A DNA stretch of 64,000 nt from Aphrocallistes beatrix (Eukaryota; Porifera; Hexactinellida; Sceptrulophora; Aphrocallistidae). Below are positions 13,673 to 26,706 of this stretch, piece after piece; the stretch's first letter is position 1; each line of letters opens with the position of its first letter. The stretch is taken from NCBI GenBank assembly GCA_963281255.1, contig OY725501.1:2519674-2583673 (forward strand), read 5' to 3'. The notes under the pieces were generated by a model. It saw only the letters and a list, made by a program, of their open reading frames with translations. It had not been told where the DNA came from and did no database searches. A program made the translations under genes and the position numbers.

Positions 13673-16600
13673 TCAAACAGAGGTGGCAGCTTGCTGGAGA
13701 ATGGCCAGCTGATCGGGTGTGAGGCTAGCCGCGGCTTGTTGCACTTCATTCGCGAAATTCCTGTTCAGCAGCTGCACCGTGATGACGACCAGAGCCCGCT
13801 CCTCTGCCGCGAGCTTGGAGCAGGGCAGCAGCTCCGCGGCCAGCAGAGGCAGGAGGCCGGGCAGGTTGGACAGAATGGCGGGGCTGCCTAGCTGCACGAG
13901 CTTAGCGATGCAGTCGTAGAGCGTCTTGTTCTCTTGGAAGTCCTTCTTGAGGGGGAGGTTAGAGAGCAGCACAGGGACCGTCTGGTCCAGGGGAACATTT
14001 TCATGAGAGGCCAGGATCATCCTGGCGACGGCGGCCATAGCGTTGTCGACCACTCTGGGGTCTTGTTCCGGTGTGAGGAGGGTGGAGATGGACTGGAGGA
14101 TGGAAGGGTAGTGCGTGATGACGTCAGGGAGAGCATGGAACGCGTAGAGTCCCAATCCGAACACGCTGTTGCTACGGACCTCTTCGTCGAGATCCTTAAT
14201 GAATTCCAGGAAGACGGTGAGGATGTTAGGGAACTGGACAGAGCACTTCTCTAGCGACTCTACGCACTCAGCCAGGACCCCCACCATCGTGGATCTCTCC
14301 GCCACGGTCGCGTTGGCGTGGAATCTGCTGAAGAGGTAGTTGCTGTAGTGCTTGAAGTGTTCTACAAAAGCCTCGGGGCCCAGAGCTTTCCCCAGAGCTG
14401 GAATCAGGTTGGCGGCATTCTCGATCACTGCAGCTTCCACCTCTGCCATTTCTGGGCCGATAGAATCCAATTCTTCATCGTCCTCATCAGATTCTTGGCA
14501 GATGGTTTTCTTATCCAGCACATCTTGTATGCACTGAGTTATCACATTCACTTTATGTCCGTCAGACACGGTAGGCTTACCTACGAAGCGCAGCATCTCC
14601 TCTAGAGACTGGAGAGATGGGACAGGTAATCACAGATCGGAGGACTGCCTACTGAATGACGCGTGTTACCTGTATGGCAGCTAGGACCACTGTGTACTCC
14701 GAGTCCGTCCGTATCATACTGGTGATCCTAGGTATGGAGCCGTCTGCAATCTTCTTCAGCGCCTTGTCGCAGTCCCCCACTCCCTGCTCCTTCATCGCCT
14801 CGCTCACGCTGTGAGCGAGCTTGGAGAGAGTGGTCACTGCTGCCTTGCGGACTCCCTCGCCAGGATGCTCACTCATCTTGATCATCTCGTTGAAGCTAGC
14901 CTCGAAATAGGGAATGAACTGCTGCCCGGTGTGCTCTGCTATCTGCGAAGAGACGCAAATATTATTCCAATCTGAAACATGATTCAGATCCGTGGTATTA
15001 AAGTAAGTATTGAGGCTGAAATGCAGTCGATATATGCTATCACAGAAGAAACAATAACGACTTACAAACTACTCAAACTGACTACGTAAAACTGGGCTCT
15101 CAGGAATAGGGTGGGATAAGCATCCTACAGGTATTCAGGTATACGCAGACTCCCAATTAGTTGGTGGATGCAACAACTGGCAGTGTGTGTGTGTGTAATA
15201 TATAACATTGCTGATACATCATAATACTAGACTCAAAGCCTGTGTATAGCCAAAATATAATAGTCAGATCCACTTGTTTGTGTGTTAGGTTGAATAAATG
15301 AGTGATTCAATTTAATAACTTTAATATTGATATTAACGTCAAAAAGCTTGACTCATAATCTCTAACTGTTTAATTAAATATGAAATTTGAAAAGGATTAC
15401 GGGAGGAGTAAAGGGAGTCAACTTTCTCAGAGTTCACTCCTTCGATATTCTCAGGGTTAATCCTCTCAGATTATTGGAATGTGCAAATTTGTTTATTCGT
15501 TGAACAGCTCTATAGCTTTACTAAAAATATTTATTTGTTTTTTTTAATCAAAATTGCACTAAATTTCAAAGAAAGCTCCAGATATAAGATTGGGTAAGAA
15601 CTTCCGTAGATGGACAATCAGAACTTCGACTTCACAATCAGAATTGTGCAAATTATGATTATTTAGATATTCAGAGCATTCTAGAGAACTTGTTTCGCAA
15701 TTTGATAGACACAACAATTGCACAACTTGAAAATACTACTCCGTATCATCGTAATACTAACTAGCCTCTGATCTTTGCAAAATTTTATAAATTGTTTAGA
15801 TAAAAAATCTGAATGCATGCATGAATAATTAGTTTGCGTAAACGAGATAAGAAGGAAATTAACTGGACACCAGGGCGAGTTTAATCTGTAATGTTTTTAA
15901 TTCGTAACAGATGGGAAGCAAGATTGGTCTGTTTCTCCGTGACAAGTATACTTTGTACTTAACAGTTCAATCACAGGCCATCTTCAGGGATGATAATGTA
16001 ACGATAATTTGGTTCGAGATTGAATAATCAGTATGAATGCATTAGAAATGGTAGGAATGAAAGCAGAGCACCACCACCTGGGGAAAGTAAGAGTCAGGCC
16101 ATAAGCTATGTGAACTAAGTACTCAGCAACTGATAATGCAGAGTGACTGTGTAGACTACAAAACATTAGGGATAGCCAATTTAGCACTACGCTGAGATCT
16201 TGGTGTCATGTAATGGAAATTATCAGAACAATTTAAATTATAAGACTACTTAAAATACCATCCGTATATCAGAGAAAACTTGTTTAAATGTACATAATAC
16301 GTAATGTATATAATAGGGTGTCCGATAAGCAAGTTTTACTGCAACAAATGTATAGTATAATCTTGCCAAAAATGTAAATGTAAAACATTATATTAAAATT
16401 AAACATTCCAAAATATATCCTCGAGACCTTATTTCGCAAAAGGAACTGATTATGATTACTCCTCCAGTTTAAAAAAGTTGAAGCGTGAGCACGCACGTAA
16501 CTATCCTACACATAGGTATCTTAGAGACACATCCCAGATATATTCTATCAAAATACCTTTTACCAAATTTCCATGTTTTTGAGAAAGCTAGTTATCACGA

Positions 16601-19600
16601 TCAGGAGGAGCGCGTAACGTAGAATATCTCACTAATTAGTTATTGCGCTGAATAGACACAAGTAGAAATATTAACAGATAGTAGAGGAAACCAAAGCAAA
16701 TAACTTTGTCGTGTAAGAGTAGCAACAGTGTGGACGGAATTACTCAAGAAAAACGTAATTGTAAAGTGATGCTACAATTATTAACTACGTGAATAGAAAT
16801 TGATGTGAAATGAACTTGAACAAATGTAATACGCAATCTGCTCTAATTTTAAGGAATTTTTTACAATTCTATTCTTCTAACTAAACTACTCAAAGTCTTC
16901 TTCCAGCGGTGATACAACAGAATTAGAATTAATAATATTAATTAATAAGAGAGTTTGTAAGGCTCCGATTTTATTTTAAAATAGAACAATTATCTATCTC
17001 TTTAACCTTGAATAAAAATAAGAGGTAAACCTTCGTTTAACCCAGTCAGGGATTCGTACAGGAGAGGGGGAGGGGGCATTGCCCTCTCCCGATGAACTTG
17101 GACCTCCTGTCCCCTGTGTGCTATCTATTCATCAGAAAATCAAACTGCTCACCTCTCCCAAAGCATTGCAAGTGTCCTCCAGCTCTTCCATATAGGAGGC
17201 GAGCATCCCCAAGTTCAACTCTCCGTCATCTCCGTCATCCTCCCCCCCATTGATCTCATCAGTCACCTCGAACTCATCGAAATCATCGATGGTAAACGGC
17301 TCCTCCTCCTCCCCATTACTCAGCAGTGATTCGAATGCGTCGGAAGAGGAGAGAGACTTGATCATATGTGTGACGATCTCGCCCAGCTTGGGGCCCATGC
17401 TCTCTCCTATCACTATACTCACAGCTGCGAACAGTCCGAACACGGAGCGACGTAGGTCAGGATCATTAACCTCCTTCAGGAGTCGGAGTCCCATGTCTAA
17501 GCACTCTCCGGACATCTGTACGAAGTGTTCTCCCCCCACCGTCCTGGCCAACACGGAGAGGGTATCTATCGTCTGCGCGTGGATCAGGGTGCTGTCCTCT
17601 GTGGGGGTGGTGGCGAGGATAGGACGGAAGAACTCCATTATCTATAACAACACAGCTCTATAACCTTACATTACTATCTCCTAATACGTATCAAGTATAC
17701 GTATAATCAACCAGTATGACTATTAGGATTGGCGGTGGACAGATTAGGAGTGGGAAGCCTCCCACCCTCGGTCAGCCTTTGCCAACCGCGATGCACACCT
17801 CAGATTTCGCATTGAGTACTGGGAGACCAGAATTTGTACTTAAGTTTTGTTTGCCCACCCAGGGAGATTCGATGCTAGCCCCGCCCCTGGCATTGGAATA
17901 GAATAGCCGTGTTGTCCAACTGCGAGGATCCAAATCGCGGATGTTACTAGTTTTGAGGCTGATTTTCCCTAAATGAATTCTGGGTATCTGGTGCATTCTT
18001 TGGGAGATACCTGGACACTGCTATGTTCGTGTCCCTGTAAATTATTATGGTTTGGAGAGATTTGCACATTTATTTTCATGATTCCCCGGTTTATCCTACA
18101 AACGTGCTCCGTTTATGCTGTACGTTCGCAGCTTCAATCAATTTAGAAAAAAAATATATTAATTTCAAACTTAACTCAGCAGAAACGCATGCACATGTGT
18201 GATGAATTAAAACAGAGTTCCATTCCATCCGTATAACGAGAATAATCCTGAACTTATTTTCCAATTATCAAATATTACTACCTTAATACACTCCGCGTGC
18301 AGTTACACAACATTATTCCGTCGCAACCATTCACTATTATAGAAGTAGTAGCTTACGGGGCATTTACTGAATTTTTCATGCGAAATGACATGACATATTT
18401 AAATATCACACAAGACGGTAAAGGAACTAACTGCTCATTAAACAGCTTAAAGCTATGTTCTACGAAATTAATGATTTTACAATTTAAGATATTTCATGTC
18501 AGTCAGCATGAAAAATTCGGTGAAATACTCCGTAAGCTACTACGTACTTGTATAATAGTGAATGGTTGCACGGAATAATGTTGCAACTGCACGCGGAGTG
18601 TATTAAGGTGGTGAGATTTGAGAATTGGAAATCAGGATCAAAAATTAGTTTTTCAGCCATTGGTGATATTTTTAAAAAATATTATAGTATAAAAAGTGTC
18701 AAATTTCGCGAGGGAAAATGCTACATCTACGTCATAAAAGGATCTCAAAATAGTTTTGCCCTCAGGTTTGAGACCATTGATAAAATTGACGGACATACAT
18801 AGAGTCTATGACAATTGTCCCCACAAGTCCATAAGCTAATTTTTCTACTTTAGAGGAATCTGTTTCTAATAGGATTAAGTATATGTGAATATGGTTGTTT
18901 GTTTGTTTTTCGCATGTTTTTCCAATCAATTTCTGTTTTTCAAAAATAAATATTGTTAAATAAATATGCGAAAATAGAACATAAATAAATTGATTATACA
19001 TAAACAGTTGAAATCCTATAGGAACTAATTTCTCTGAAAAAGGAGACTTAGTCTAGACATGGGAAGATACACCTCAACAATCATTTGTATGAATGGGACT
19101 TATGAACATGAGGAGAGTGAATAAGCAGGCACTTTACCATAAAACCCCCAGTAACAGTTCACCAAGTTAGATGTTCTGAGGGCAAATAAAAATACCGAAC
19201 CATCAAACTAATTCCAAAATCTAAATTGAATGGATGAGGTTTTCACAAGTAGGTATAGATCGTCTAAGAGAGACCATCACAACCACAACGGACCATGAGG
19301 TACTAGAGTACACGGAGTAGATTAAGGATGATATAGGAGTAGAATTTGAAGGACAACTGACTTTCTGGAAGTAGGGGAGCATCTTATGCTTGGCGGCATT
19401 GGCGGTAGCTCCAATACAGCTGATGACGAGCTCCCGGAGGCTGTCCGTCTCTGCGGAGCTGAGGAGAGTGAGGAGGGTGTCCATGAGTGTGGGGAGGAAC
19501 GTGTTCACCTGCTGCTCGCACAGCTCCGCCAGCGAGGGGTCCAGGTCCTCCTCGCCCAGGTTCTCCACGGTGTTCTCCAGCGCGTAGAAGGTCCGCATCA

Positions 19601-22600
19601 CCCAGGACTTCTCGTCGTTCTCGCGCGCCTTGGTCAGGTCCAGGTACTGGATCAGGATGGGCAGGACCTGTGAGGGCACGTGTCAACAGGGAGCAAGCGT
19701 TTTATATCATCAACGAACAGCTGACCTCTCCGGAGTACTTGGACACGTCTGGCTGCAGGTTAATGGAGAACTGCCCCAGGGCGAACAAGGCGGCTTTCTG
19801 CACCACCAGATGCTGGTCTGCCAGTCCCTGGCAGACGCACCTGAGTGCAGGGGCCAGGTAGTTCGTCCGCACGTGGTCAGCACAGCCCTCGCTCATCACC
19901 CCCAGGGCTGTGAGGCCCGCCTTGCGCTGCCACACGTCCTCTGACGCCAGGAGCGGCTCCAGGATGGTGAGGGAGGGGGTGAATATCTTGTCGGGGGGCA
20001 GGTAGAGGGACAGACTGTCCAGAACCTGTCCTGCTACCGTACTGGGGTGCTGGGTCTCTTCTCCGGTGATCTCCTCCTCCTCCTTGTTGAGAGGTGTGGC
20101 CAGGAGTGGGAACAGGACGGAGAGGATGTCGGGAATAGCGTTGTATCTGAGGAGAGCTTTCTTCTTACAGGAAATCAGCCAGGAGATGAGACTCAGTGCT
20201 CGGGTGCGTGTGTTGTCCTCCAGCTTAGTATTGCCAGCCACCTACAGTGGTACATAGCACTTAATGCAGTGGGATCTCTGTACCAGCGACCTTAGACCGG
20301 TTTTACCCGTATACTTGTGCAGAGTTAAGGAATGTGGGAACACAGATAAAACCAACACAAAGCTCGTAGCCACTTGTCCGGTTAGTGCCATCTCACCGGT
20401 GGCTACTGCCTGCATATTAGACTAGAGACATAACTAGTCGCACCTGCAGTGTGAAGGTGAGGAAGGCGGGCACGTGCGGAGAGAGGGGATTGAGCTCGCT
20501 GTCCAGGATCTCTTCAAACACCTCCATCGCGTCCTGTGCGTCCGTCTCCGCCTCCTCTGCCACCAGCAGCTGCACGGACTGGATGAGGAAGGGAACCATC
20601 GCCTTGAGCGCGGCGGCGTACTCCTCCCCCAGGATGGGGATCAGGTTGGTGAGGCACTTGATCACATTCACACGCACCTCCTTGCTCGGATCGGAGAGTA
20701 AGTTGTGGCAGAGTGTTAGGACGTTGCTGTGGTGTGATTCCATCTCTGTGCCGGCTTCTGCTATCACGATTCCCAGGATGCCCATCCCGACCTCTCGCTG
20801 GCTCGCATCTTGACTCATGCACCATTCCTATAGACATGCATGCTGGATGGGAACGCGGAATTTGACCTACGACCAATGGTATGAAGTAGGAATATGACAT
20901 ATGGTATGAATTAGGAATTTGACCTCCAATTAGGAATATGACCTATGTATGAATTAAGTATTTGACATACGTATCAAGTAGGAATATGACATATATACAT
21001 ACATATATTAGGAAGTTGACATACGTATCAAGTAGGAATATGACCTAAGTATGAATTTGATAATCTGCAAGTCTGAAACGAGCAGCATTTTCCATTGAGA
21101 ATATGGGAAAATGGAAAGTGAAAAATTTTAACAATTGTATTGGATGAAATTCGTACCTCAAAAGTACGTTGCTAACTTCGTGTTATTAACTACAAATAAA
21201 ATGTTCTTAAGAATATAATTAGATCAAATTCATACTTCAGAATATATTAGTACGTAAGTCAAATTTCTATAATTCGTGTGAGGTCAAATTCCTCCTTCGA
21301 TGTAGGTCAAATTCTGGTGTCCCACAGAGATTCCTAGTACTGATATCAAATATGTTCTAATCGTACTGGTAGATTGGAATTTCTAACAGAGTATTATTAA
21401 CTTGATCATTTATGGTGTATCAGATGTAGTCTTAATGCCGAGTTCGACTGTATAATTAGAGAGATTGAGTATTTCATGCTGACTAGTTCATAGTGAAGTG
21501 TAAATTTATAATTGCGTTGAAGAGAGACAAGAAATAAAACCCGACACCATTAGTTGAAAATACTTGTCTACAGCTGTCCAATTTCTGCTTACAGCTTAAT
21601 ATGTAAGATATGTATATTAAATCCTAACACGGATACCGGTATCACGCATCTAAGTCAGAAGGTCAGCTGTGGTTAGACTGAGAGAAGATATGGCTGATAC
21701 GTTGACTAGCGAGTAAATATTGATTTTACCGAAGGGAGTGGTGGCTTACCAGTAGGAAGTAAACGCGTGGAGTAGGAAACATACAATGATATCTCTCTGG
21801 CGCAGCAAGTGGTGAACAGCTCTGTCCAGGCTACGGTGACTTAGTTGTGGAATGTTTAGTTTCTTTTCACATATAATTAATAATTTATTCATTAGAGGAA
21901 GTAACGTGGAAAAAAATGACGGAGAGTAATATACTACGTTATTGCCATACAGTCAACTAATGAATCACTCGAGAGCATAAACATATTATGCGGAGTTTGG
22001 GTCTGAGCGAACGGAAGTTATTTGAAGAAAAAATTCAACAGCATACCAAAAGCCATTTCGTTACATCCGACTTGTTGGCGTCTGTAGTCTAAGTCGGAAT
22101 TTACGCTAATTCGAATATTCGAGAGTTTATTAAAATTCTTCAAACGATAGAATATCTGAAAGCCGGAGGAATTACCAATTTCGACTTGAATTTATTAAAA
22201 TAGAAATACAATGGTAATGGGTTATAGGAGCATTCATTTATCATTCCATAATAGGAATTAAAATCGAATGATTTTGCTTTAGACATAATGAGAGTTGACT
22301 GTACGAGTAACTACGTAAACTTTTAGGTAAAACAAGTTTCAAGGTGTAATTCTATGAAAAAATAATGCAAAAGTTAGCCACGATTCATAGTCCATTCTAC
22401 AAACAAACAAATTATCTATTTATCACAAGAATTTGAATGGTTCACGCATCGAAATATCAGAAGGAAGTAAATGTGGATTCTAATTAGATTTGGAGTTAGT
22501 TAAACTCTACGATACAGAGTTGCTTGAAACATTATCTAATGGCAGCTGAAGACCTCCCATGGCACTTATCAACTGATTCGAGTTATTGCACTAATACTTT

Positions 22601-24886
22601 CTGATAGAGCTACAAAGCCAGAGCAAGGAGAAACATAATTTCGTATGATGTCAATGCGACTATTCAATCACTCTTCTGTGAATCGAGATAAACAATTCTG
22701 ATGCAAATGGGAATGCGTACGGCTTGGTAGAGTATTCTGGATACGATTAAGGCAGTGGATATGGATGGAGCTAGGTCTTCTAGCTGTTACTGGCAGTACT
22801 ATGTGAATAGTAATGCCGAATTATTTACATGCATGTGAATCCTCGCAATGTTGATATATCACAGTATAGTGATATATCACAGTCAGACCGAGATATATTA
22901 TTATCCAGCTCTCTAGGAGTATCCGTCGATACCTCACCGGGGAGGTAGACACCGGGGGGAGGGGAGGCTGCAGCTCCTCTCGGATTTTTTGCTCATTTAC
23001 AGAGCCACCTCCTCAGGAGGGTTGTTAGTTCAATTTCAAGCCCCCAATTTTTAAAACCGTGTCCTCTGCTCATACAAATCTGAGACAGTGATAACGCTTT
23101 TTAAAAAGCTGAGACATTTCTGTCGATTAGTTCCAAGAAGATAATGGAGGTTGAAAATTTTGGGGGGTATGGCTTACAAATGTGTCGGAGTCCACAAGGA
23201 CACTCCATTATATGTGACATCATATTTTAGAAACTTGTCCGATTGAAATCAAACATAAAGCCAAGATAAGAATAGGTGGAAGAATAATCCTTGGGATTTT
23301 CAAAACAATCAACTGAAAGCAACTACTCCAGGCTCAAAGCATACTGAGTACCCTCGTACTACTAAGAGTGTTCTAATACGTTGAATATGTAAAAATTAAA
23401 TTGGTCAAGTAGTGTGTACATTAAAAGGAAGAGATAAAGAAATGAATTAGAAGCCTGAGATAAAGTTCTACAGAGTTTAATACAGGAGATGTCGGAGTTA
23501 ATTGACAGAGCAGCAACAGTCAGCGAACCCTAGACTCTGAAAGACTTCCTCTGAGAAGTGACGCTATATCTCAAACAAAGGCAACTATTCAACGATTGTA
23601 GGGATGCTAGATGCATTGCAAATTCAAAATCAAACAATAGCGGTAGTAGAAAAGCGAATGTCTGAGAGCTGCAACTCATGACCAGAATAGAGGTGGGTAC
23701 AAAACGGGAACAATATACGTAAATAAAATATAATTTTCCCGAATCGAGGTTCGGTGGCTCCTAATTGGACAAATTGTGCTAGAGACAATCCTGAATTGAG
23801 TGAGCAATGCTAATCCTGCCTAGTACGAGGGACATGGAAGTGATTTGACATGAAATCACCCTTGGGCAACTGTAAAAGTTCAAATTCCCATTCCGGTTCT
23901 AGGTCCCTAATCCCTCCAATGCTCACAGTAACGAAGGAGCTGCGGCGGCCAAGGCAGCCTTAGTTGTGCATCTTTGAGGGGATCAAGTGTCAAAAGAAAA
24001 TAATCTTTTGACACTTGATCCCCTTGAAGATGCACAACTTATGTAATCTAAATTAAGCTGCAAAGAATGCACCAATTTAAAACAGATATTTTATGCTCTA
24101 GAATCTAGATAAATATTAATTTGATGGAGCAATAATCAGTCTCAGCCATGGGTTTATCTAGGATTTTCCAGTCCGGCACTTTTCTTGGTGATAAAATCTT
24201 GTAATTCCAGGAGTGGCAACCCGGCACCAAAATCGAATCACACTGCAAGCACCTTGGCTCCTCGGACGATGCCAGACTGACACATATAAGTGCCGGCCGA
24301 ACACCTAGATAAACCCCAGGTCCTGGTCTCAACATCGGGGCGTAACTGGAGCGAGCAGGAGGCAGATGTCTCAACGGTTAGGTCTCTGCCTTGTCCTGGA
24401 GAGAACTGTCAGGAATGTCGAGGAGACAACTGCCTCCTCTGCCTCAATGGAGTTACGCCCCTGCTGACCTAGAAGTGCCACAGCATTGGTAGACGCGTCG
24501 CGCAGTACCTGGAGGAGCTGGAGTATCTCAGGCCATTGGTTGGCTGGAATCTCAGTTTTACCAATCTCCCCGATCAGTTGTGCGATAGAAGCCCGCACAA
24601 AGTGTATCTGCTCGCTCAGGAGAGCTTGCAGGAGAGTGGACTTGATGGCTTGCTTGTCCTCTGGGGTCACCTGGTTCCAGTACTTCTGCAGCTTCTTCCT
24701 GAGCAGAATGGACGCATACTGCCGCACCTGTGCATTCTGACTGTGCTGCAACAAGGTGCAGAATTCCAGGATTATTTTGGGGTCTTTGTACAGCTCCTTG
24801 AGCTGTTTCGTCGCATCCTGAATGACTGCGGTATCCGGGACTAGCAGGTTCTCAAGCAGTTGTTCCAATCCAGACATATCTAACAA
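13673..24886 (-). CDS. IPO4: Importin-4 (karyopherin beta, HEAT-repeat nuclear import receptor)
   Basis: Importin-beta family receptor that carries histones H3/H4 and other cargo through the nuclear pore under Ran control. Seven exons join in phase: 24886-24469, 20808-20444, 20241-19726, 19667-19362, 17641-17153, 14942-14670 and 14608-13673, giving 3303 nt and 1100 residues (human about 1081). The N-terminus MLDMSGLEQLLENLLVPDT matches IPO4 rather than IPO5; either Met1 or Met4 could start. Diagnostic blocks are YALENTVENLG, the acidic insert around residues 635-650 (EEEEPFTIDDFDEF), LEDTCNALGE, and a second acidic loop (ESDEDDEELDSIG) in the last exon. HEAT-type helix pairs run throughout. 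Intron 1 is 3.7 kb and intron 4 is 1.7 kb; both contain fold-back elements. Codon choice is GC-rich compared with NAA25. Confidence 0.94.
15182..15200. repeat. (GT)n microsatellite
   Basis: Short GT run inside the IPO4 intron 14943-17152. The rest of that 2.2-kb intron is plain AT-rich sequence in which I see no gene. Confidence 0.7.
18281..18608. repeat. Palindromic MITE in IPO4 intron 4
   Basis: 328-bp inverted-repeat element with termini CCTTAATACACTCCGCGTGC. The arms of about 80-150 bp carry matching blocks (CACTCCGCGTGCAGTT, TTCCGTCGCAACCATTCACT, GTAGTAGCTTACGG) in opposite orientation. No clear target duplication was found. The short open frame at 18297-18578 is simply translated repeat. 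Confidence 0.8.
18606..18802 (+). pseudogene. Orphan coding-like segment, possibly RRM-like relic
   Basis: Immediately beside the MITE, and antisense to IPO4, an open frame reads protein-like for about 65 residues: VVRFENWK, then AIGDIFKKYYSIKSVKF, then CYIYVIKGSQNSFALRFE, ending in TAG. The spacing of hydrophobic and basic residues is reminiscent of an RRM beta-alpha-beta fold such as the La C-terminal xRRM. There is no start codon of its own, and the frame upstream is MITE sequence. It may be a captured gene fragment, a terminal exon of an unseen gene, or chance. Confidence 0.3.
20857..21314. repeat. Fold-back element with subterminal TAGGAATATGACCTA arrays
   Basis: In IPO4 intron 1. The ends GGAATTTGACCTAC and, inverted, GTAGGTCAAATTC bound about 458 bp. 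The left arm is a degenerate array of units of about 20-35 bp containing AAGTAGGAATATGACCTA. The right arm carries the complement in fewer copies. No coding capacity. Confidence 0.7.
23963..24038. other. 34-bp-arm hairpin in IPO4 intron 1
   Basis: Arms of 34 nt (GTTGTGCATCTTTGAGGGGA onward) pair around an 8-nt loop with only two mismatched positions, which would form wobble pairs in RNA of one strand. It could be a pre-miRNA-like hairpin or a miniature palindromic insertion. Conservation cannot be judged here. Confidence 0.6.
24146..24466. repeat. Two adjacent short inverted-repeat elements beside the IPO4 exon 1 donor
   Basis: First pair: GGTTTATCTAGG near 24151 with its inverse near 24304. 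Second pair: GGGGCGTAACTGGAG near 24337 with its inverse GAGTTACGCCCCTG ending at 24463; the CAGGGGCGTAACT end is hAT-like. The second element starts only a few bases inside the intron, directly after the exon 1 donor. Confidence 0.55.
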
Positions 24887-25004
24887 TTCCAGCTACAAGC
24901 GTGAATAGTTCTGAATATTATATCATAAATGTCTGAGAATAAGCCTAGAAATGCAGTGAATTATTAAAATTTTCAAATATATTAGATAAAATATCGAGGT
25001 ATTG

Positions 25005-25546
25005 AAAAGTCGAAAGAGCATGCTCGTTAAGTCCAGAGAGCATGCTCATTAGGTCGAGAGAGCATGCTCCTTACATTTATACCTTCTTTATATTCAAAAA
25101 AGGTACAAGTATTTACTGATTTGAATCTACTACATGCGTCCTAGATACTGTACTTCCCGTACGGGGTATCACCTATAAAAATCCTGATGTAAAATTGGTT
25201 TAAATTAGTTCGAGAAGTTTCATATATGTAATAACTTCCTACTATTATAAGTAGGCATGATGCTGGTAACCAATGGAGGAATGGCGGAACTTTCGTCCCC
25301 TGAAACGCCCTTTTCGCACCTTCTCAATCAAAATGCCTCATTTTCACCCTTTTTTTCAAACATACTCCGCTCCAAAAGCCTCAATTTCCGTTCCTTACAT
25401 ATTAGTGCCCGTTTATTTTAGTCTAATGAGACAAAAATTCCGGGGACGAAAGTTCTGCTTACCCCAATGGAGTATATAACGAGCATGCTCTCTCGACCTA
25501 ACGAGCATGCTCTCTCGACTTAACGAGCATGCTCTCTCGACTTTTT
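25005..25546. repeat. Nested fold-back element with AGAGCATGCTC arrays
   Basis: Each end carries three tandem units built on GAGAGAGCATGCTC (left 25005-25072, right about 25478-25546) in opposite orientation; the core GAGCATGCTC is itself a palindrome. Inside is a second inverted pair, GGAACTTTCGTCCCC near 25286 and GGGGACGAAAGTTCTGC near 25442. The open frame 25273-25479 covers this inner part and is not a credible gene. Confidence 0.75.
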
Positions 25547-26582
25547 ATTATAAGAAAATATCATTTGATCTAATAAATAACCCAAATATTATCGTGATAA
25601 GAAAATTTTTAAGAAAATGTGTCGATAAAAATGTCATGGAGGGCTAACGGATCACACAAAATACCTAAAGCTAAGCTATTGCCAACTTCATCGATACTTA
25701 TGGGATATTATGGGTTATGGAGAATTTGTACGAGCTAACCGCCCATCTGATAAGATCTAACTTCTTGGAGTACCTTCCAACCCTCGCTCTCATACCCAGC
25801 AAAGGAGTCTACTATTGGTCTCGCAAGGATAGCTCTGATCATAAGTTATACATGGGCTCCCTATATCAAGCTGGGACAGGCCTGGCCTTGAAAATGGACA
25901 TACATCATGTATCTCTATAAGATGAGACTGCACTGGAGCGAGACTCACCTATTAGTACCACCAATTATTATCTTTTCTATCATTCATTCGAAACTTAGCG
26001 ATCTTATTAGAACACCATCATACTATCGCTATGAAGATAAGAAGGTTTATAAACTCGACACATACAATATTAAATTACTCTAACAATGATTTGGTTATTC
26101 TAGAATAATATACAAGTTATGCATATATTAACGACATTAGAACCTCGTTAATACGAACACCAGGGGATGGTCGAAATGTGTTCGTATTACCTGGAGTGAT
26201 TTGTATGTATCTTCGTCCGTAGGGATAAAATATCCTATTATCCGTGTTCGTAGTTCTACTGCATGTAATTCAGATGGTTACAAACGCGCAGAACGGCATA
26301 AGCTAGCTAATAGTGCGGACAAGCCAATTAGCAGCGCTCGACAAAATCAAAATATGGTGGTGCTAATAACCGCCAAATTCTAAATACGCGATCAAAATAG
26401 ACCACTCCACCACGCTCAGGAATTTGGTTTATTGGTACCATGATCTACTGACTCAGGGCGGCGGAGCCACTCAGGCCAGTCAGTCATGGCCAGACCGATT
26501 CTGGCGAAGCTTAACTCTAATGTGCTCACTCTAGAGTCCCTTTCTAGGGCAAGCACTTGAGGATTACGTTTTTGTCAGTCAG

Positions 26583-26706
26583 TTAACCCTAATTGGACTT
26601 GGAATGTTGAAGTGAAAGTGAAAGTTAATTGAAAGTGAACTGAAAGTGAAAATGAAAGTGGGAATTTTCTATTTATACCTTTGACCCCAAGTCCAAGTAG
26701 GGTTAA
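26583..26706. repeat. Small inverted-repeat element with GAAAGT microsatellite
   Basis: Ends GTTAACCCTAATTGGACTTG and its inverse enclose a purine-rich run of GAAAGTGAAAGT units. About 124 bp, non-coding. Confidence 0.65.

Noticed and set aside
13934..14254. 106-residue plus-strand frame opposite IPO4
   Set aside because: Antisense shadow of IPO4 exon 7; the opposite strand encodes conserved HEAT repeats.
25717..25920. 67-residue frame starting MENLYEL
   Set aside because: Looks mildly protein-like, but no homologue or neighbouring exon could be identified.
26140..26240. Possible pogo end GTTAATACGAACACCAGGGG
   Set aside because: A partially matching inverted segment is nearby, but no second terminus or TA pair could be located.
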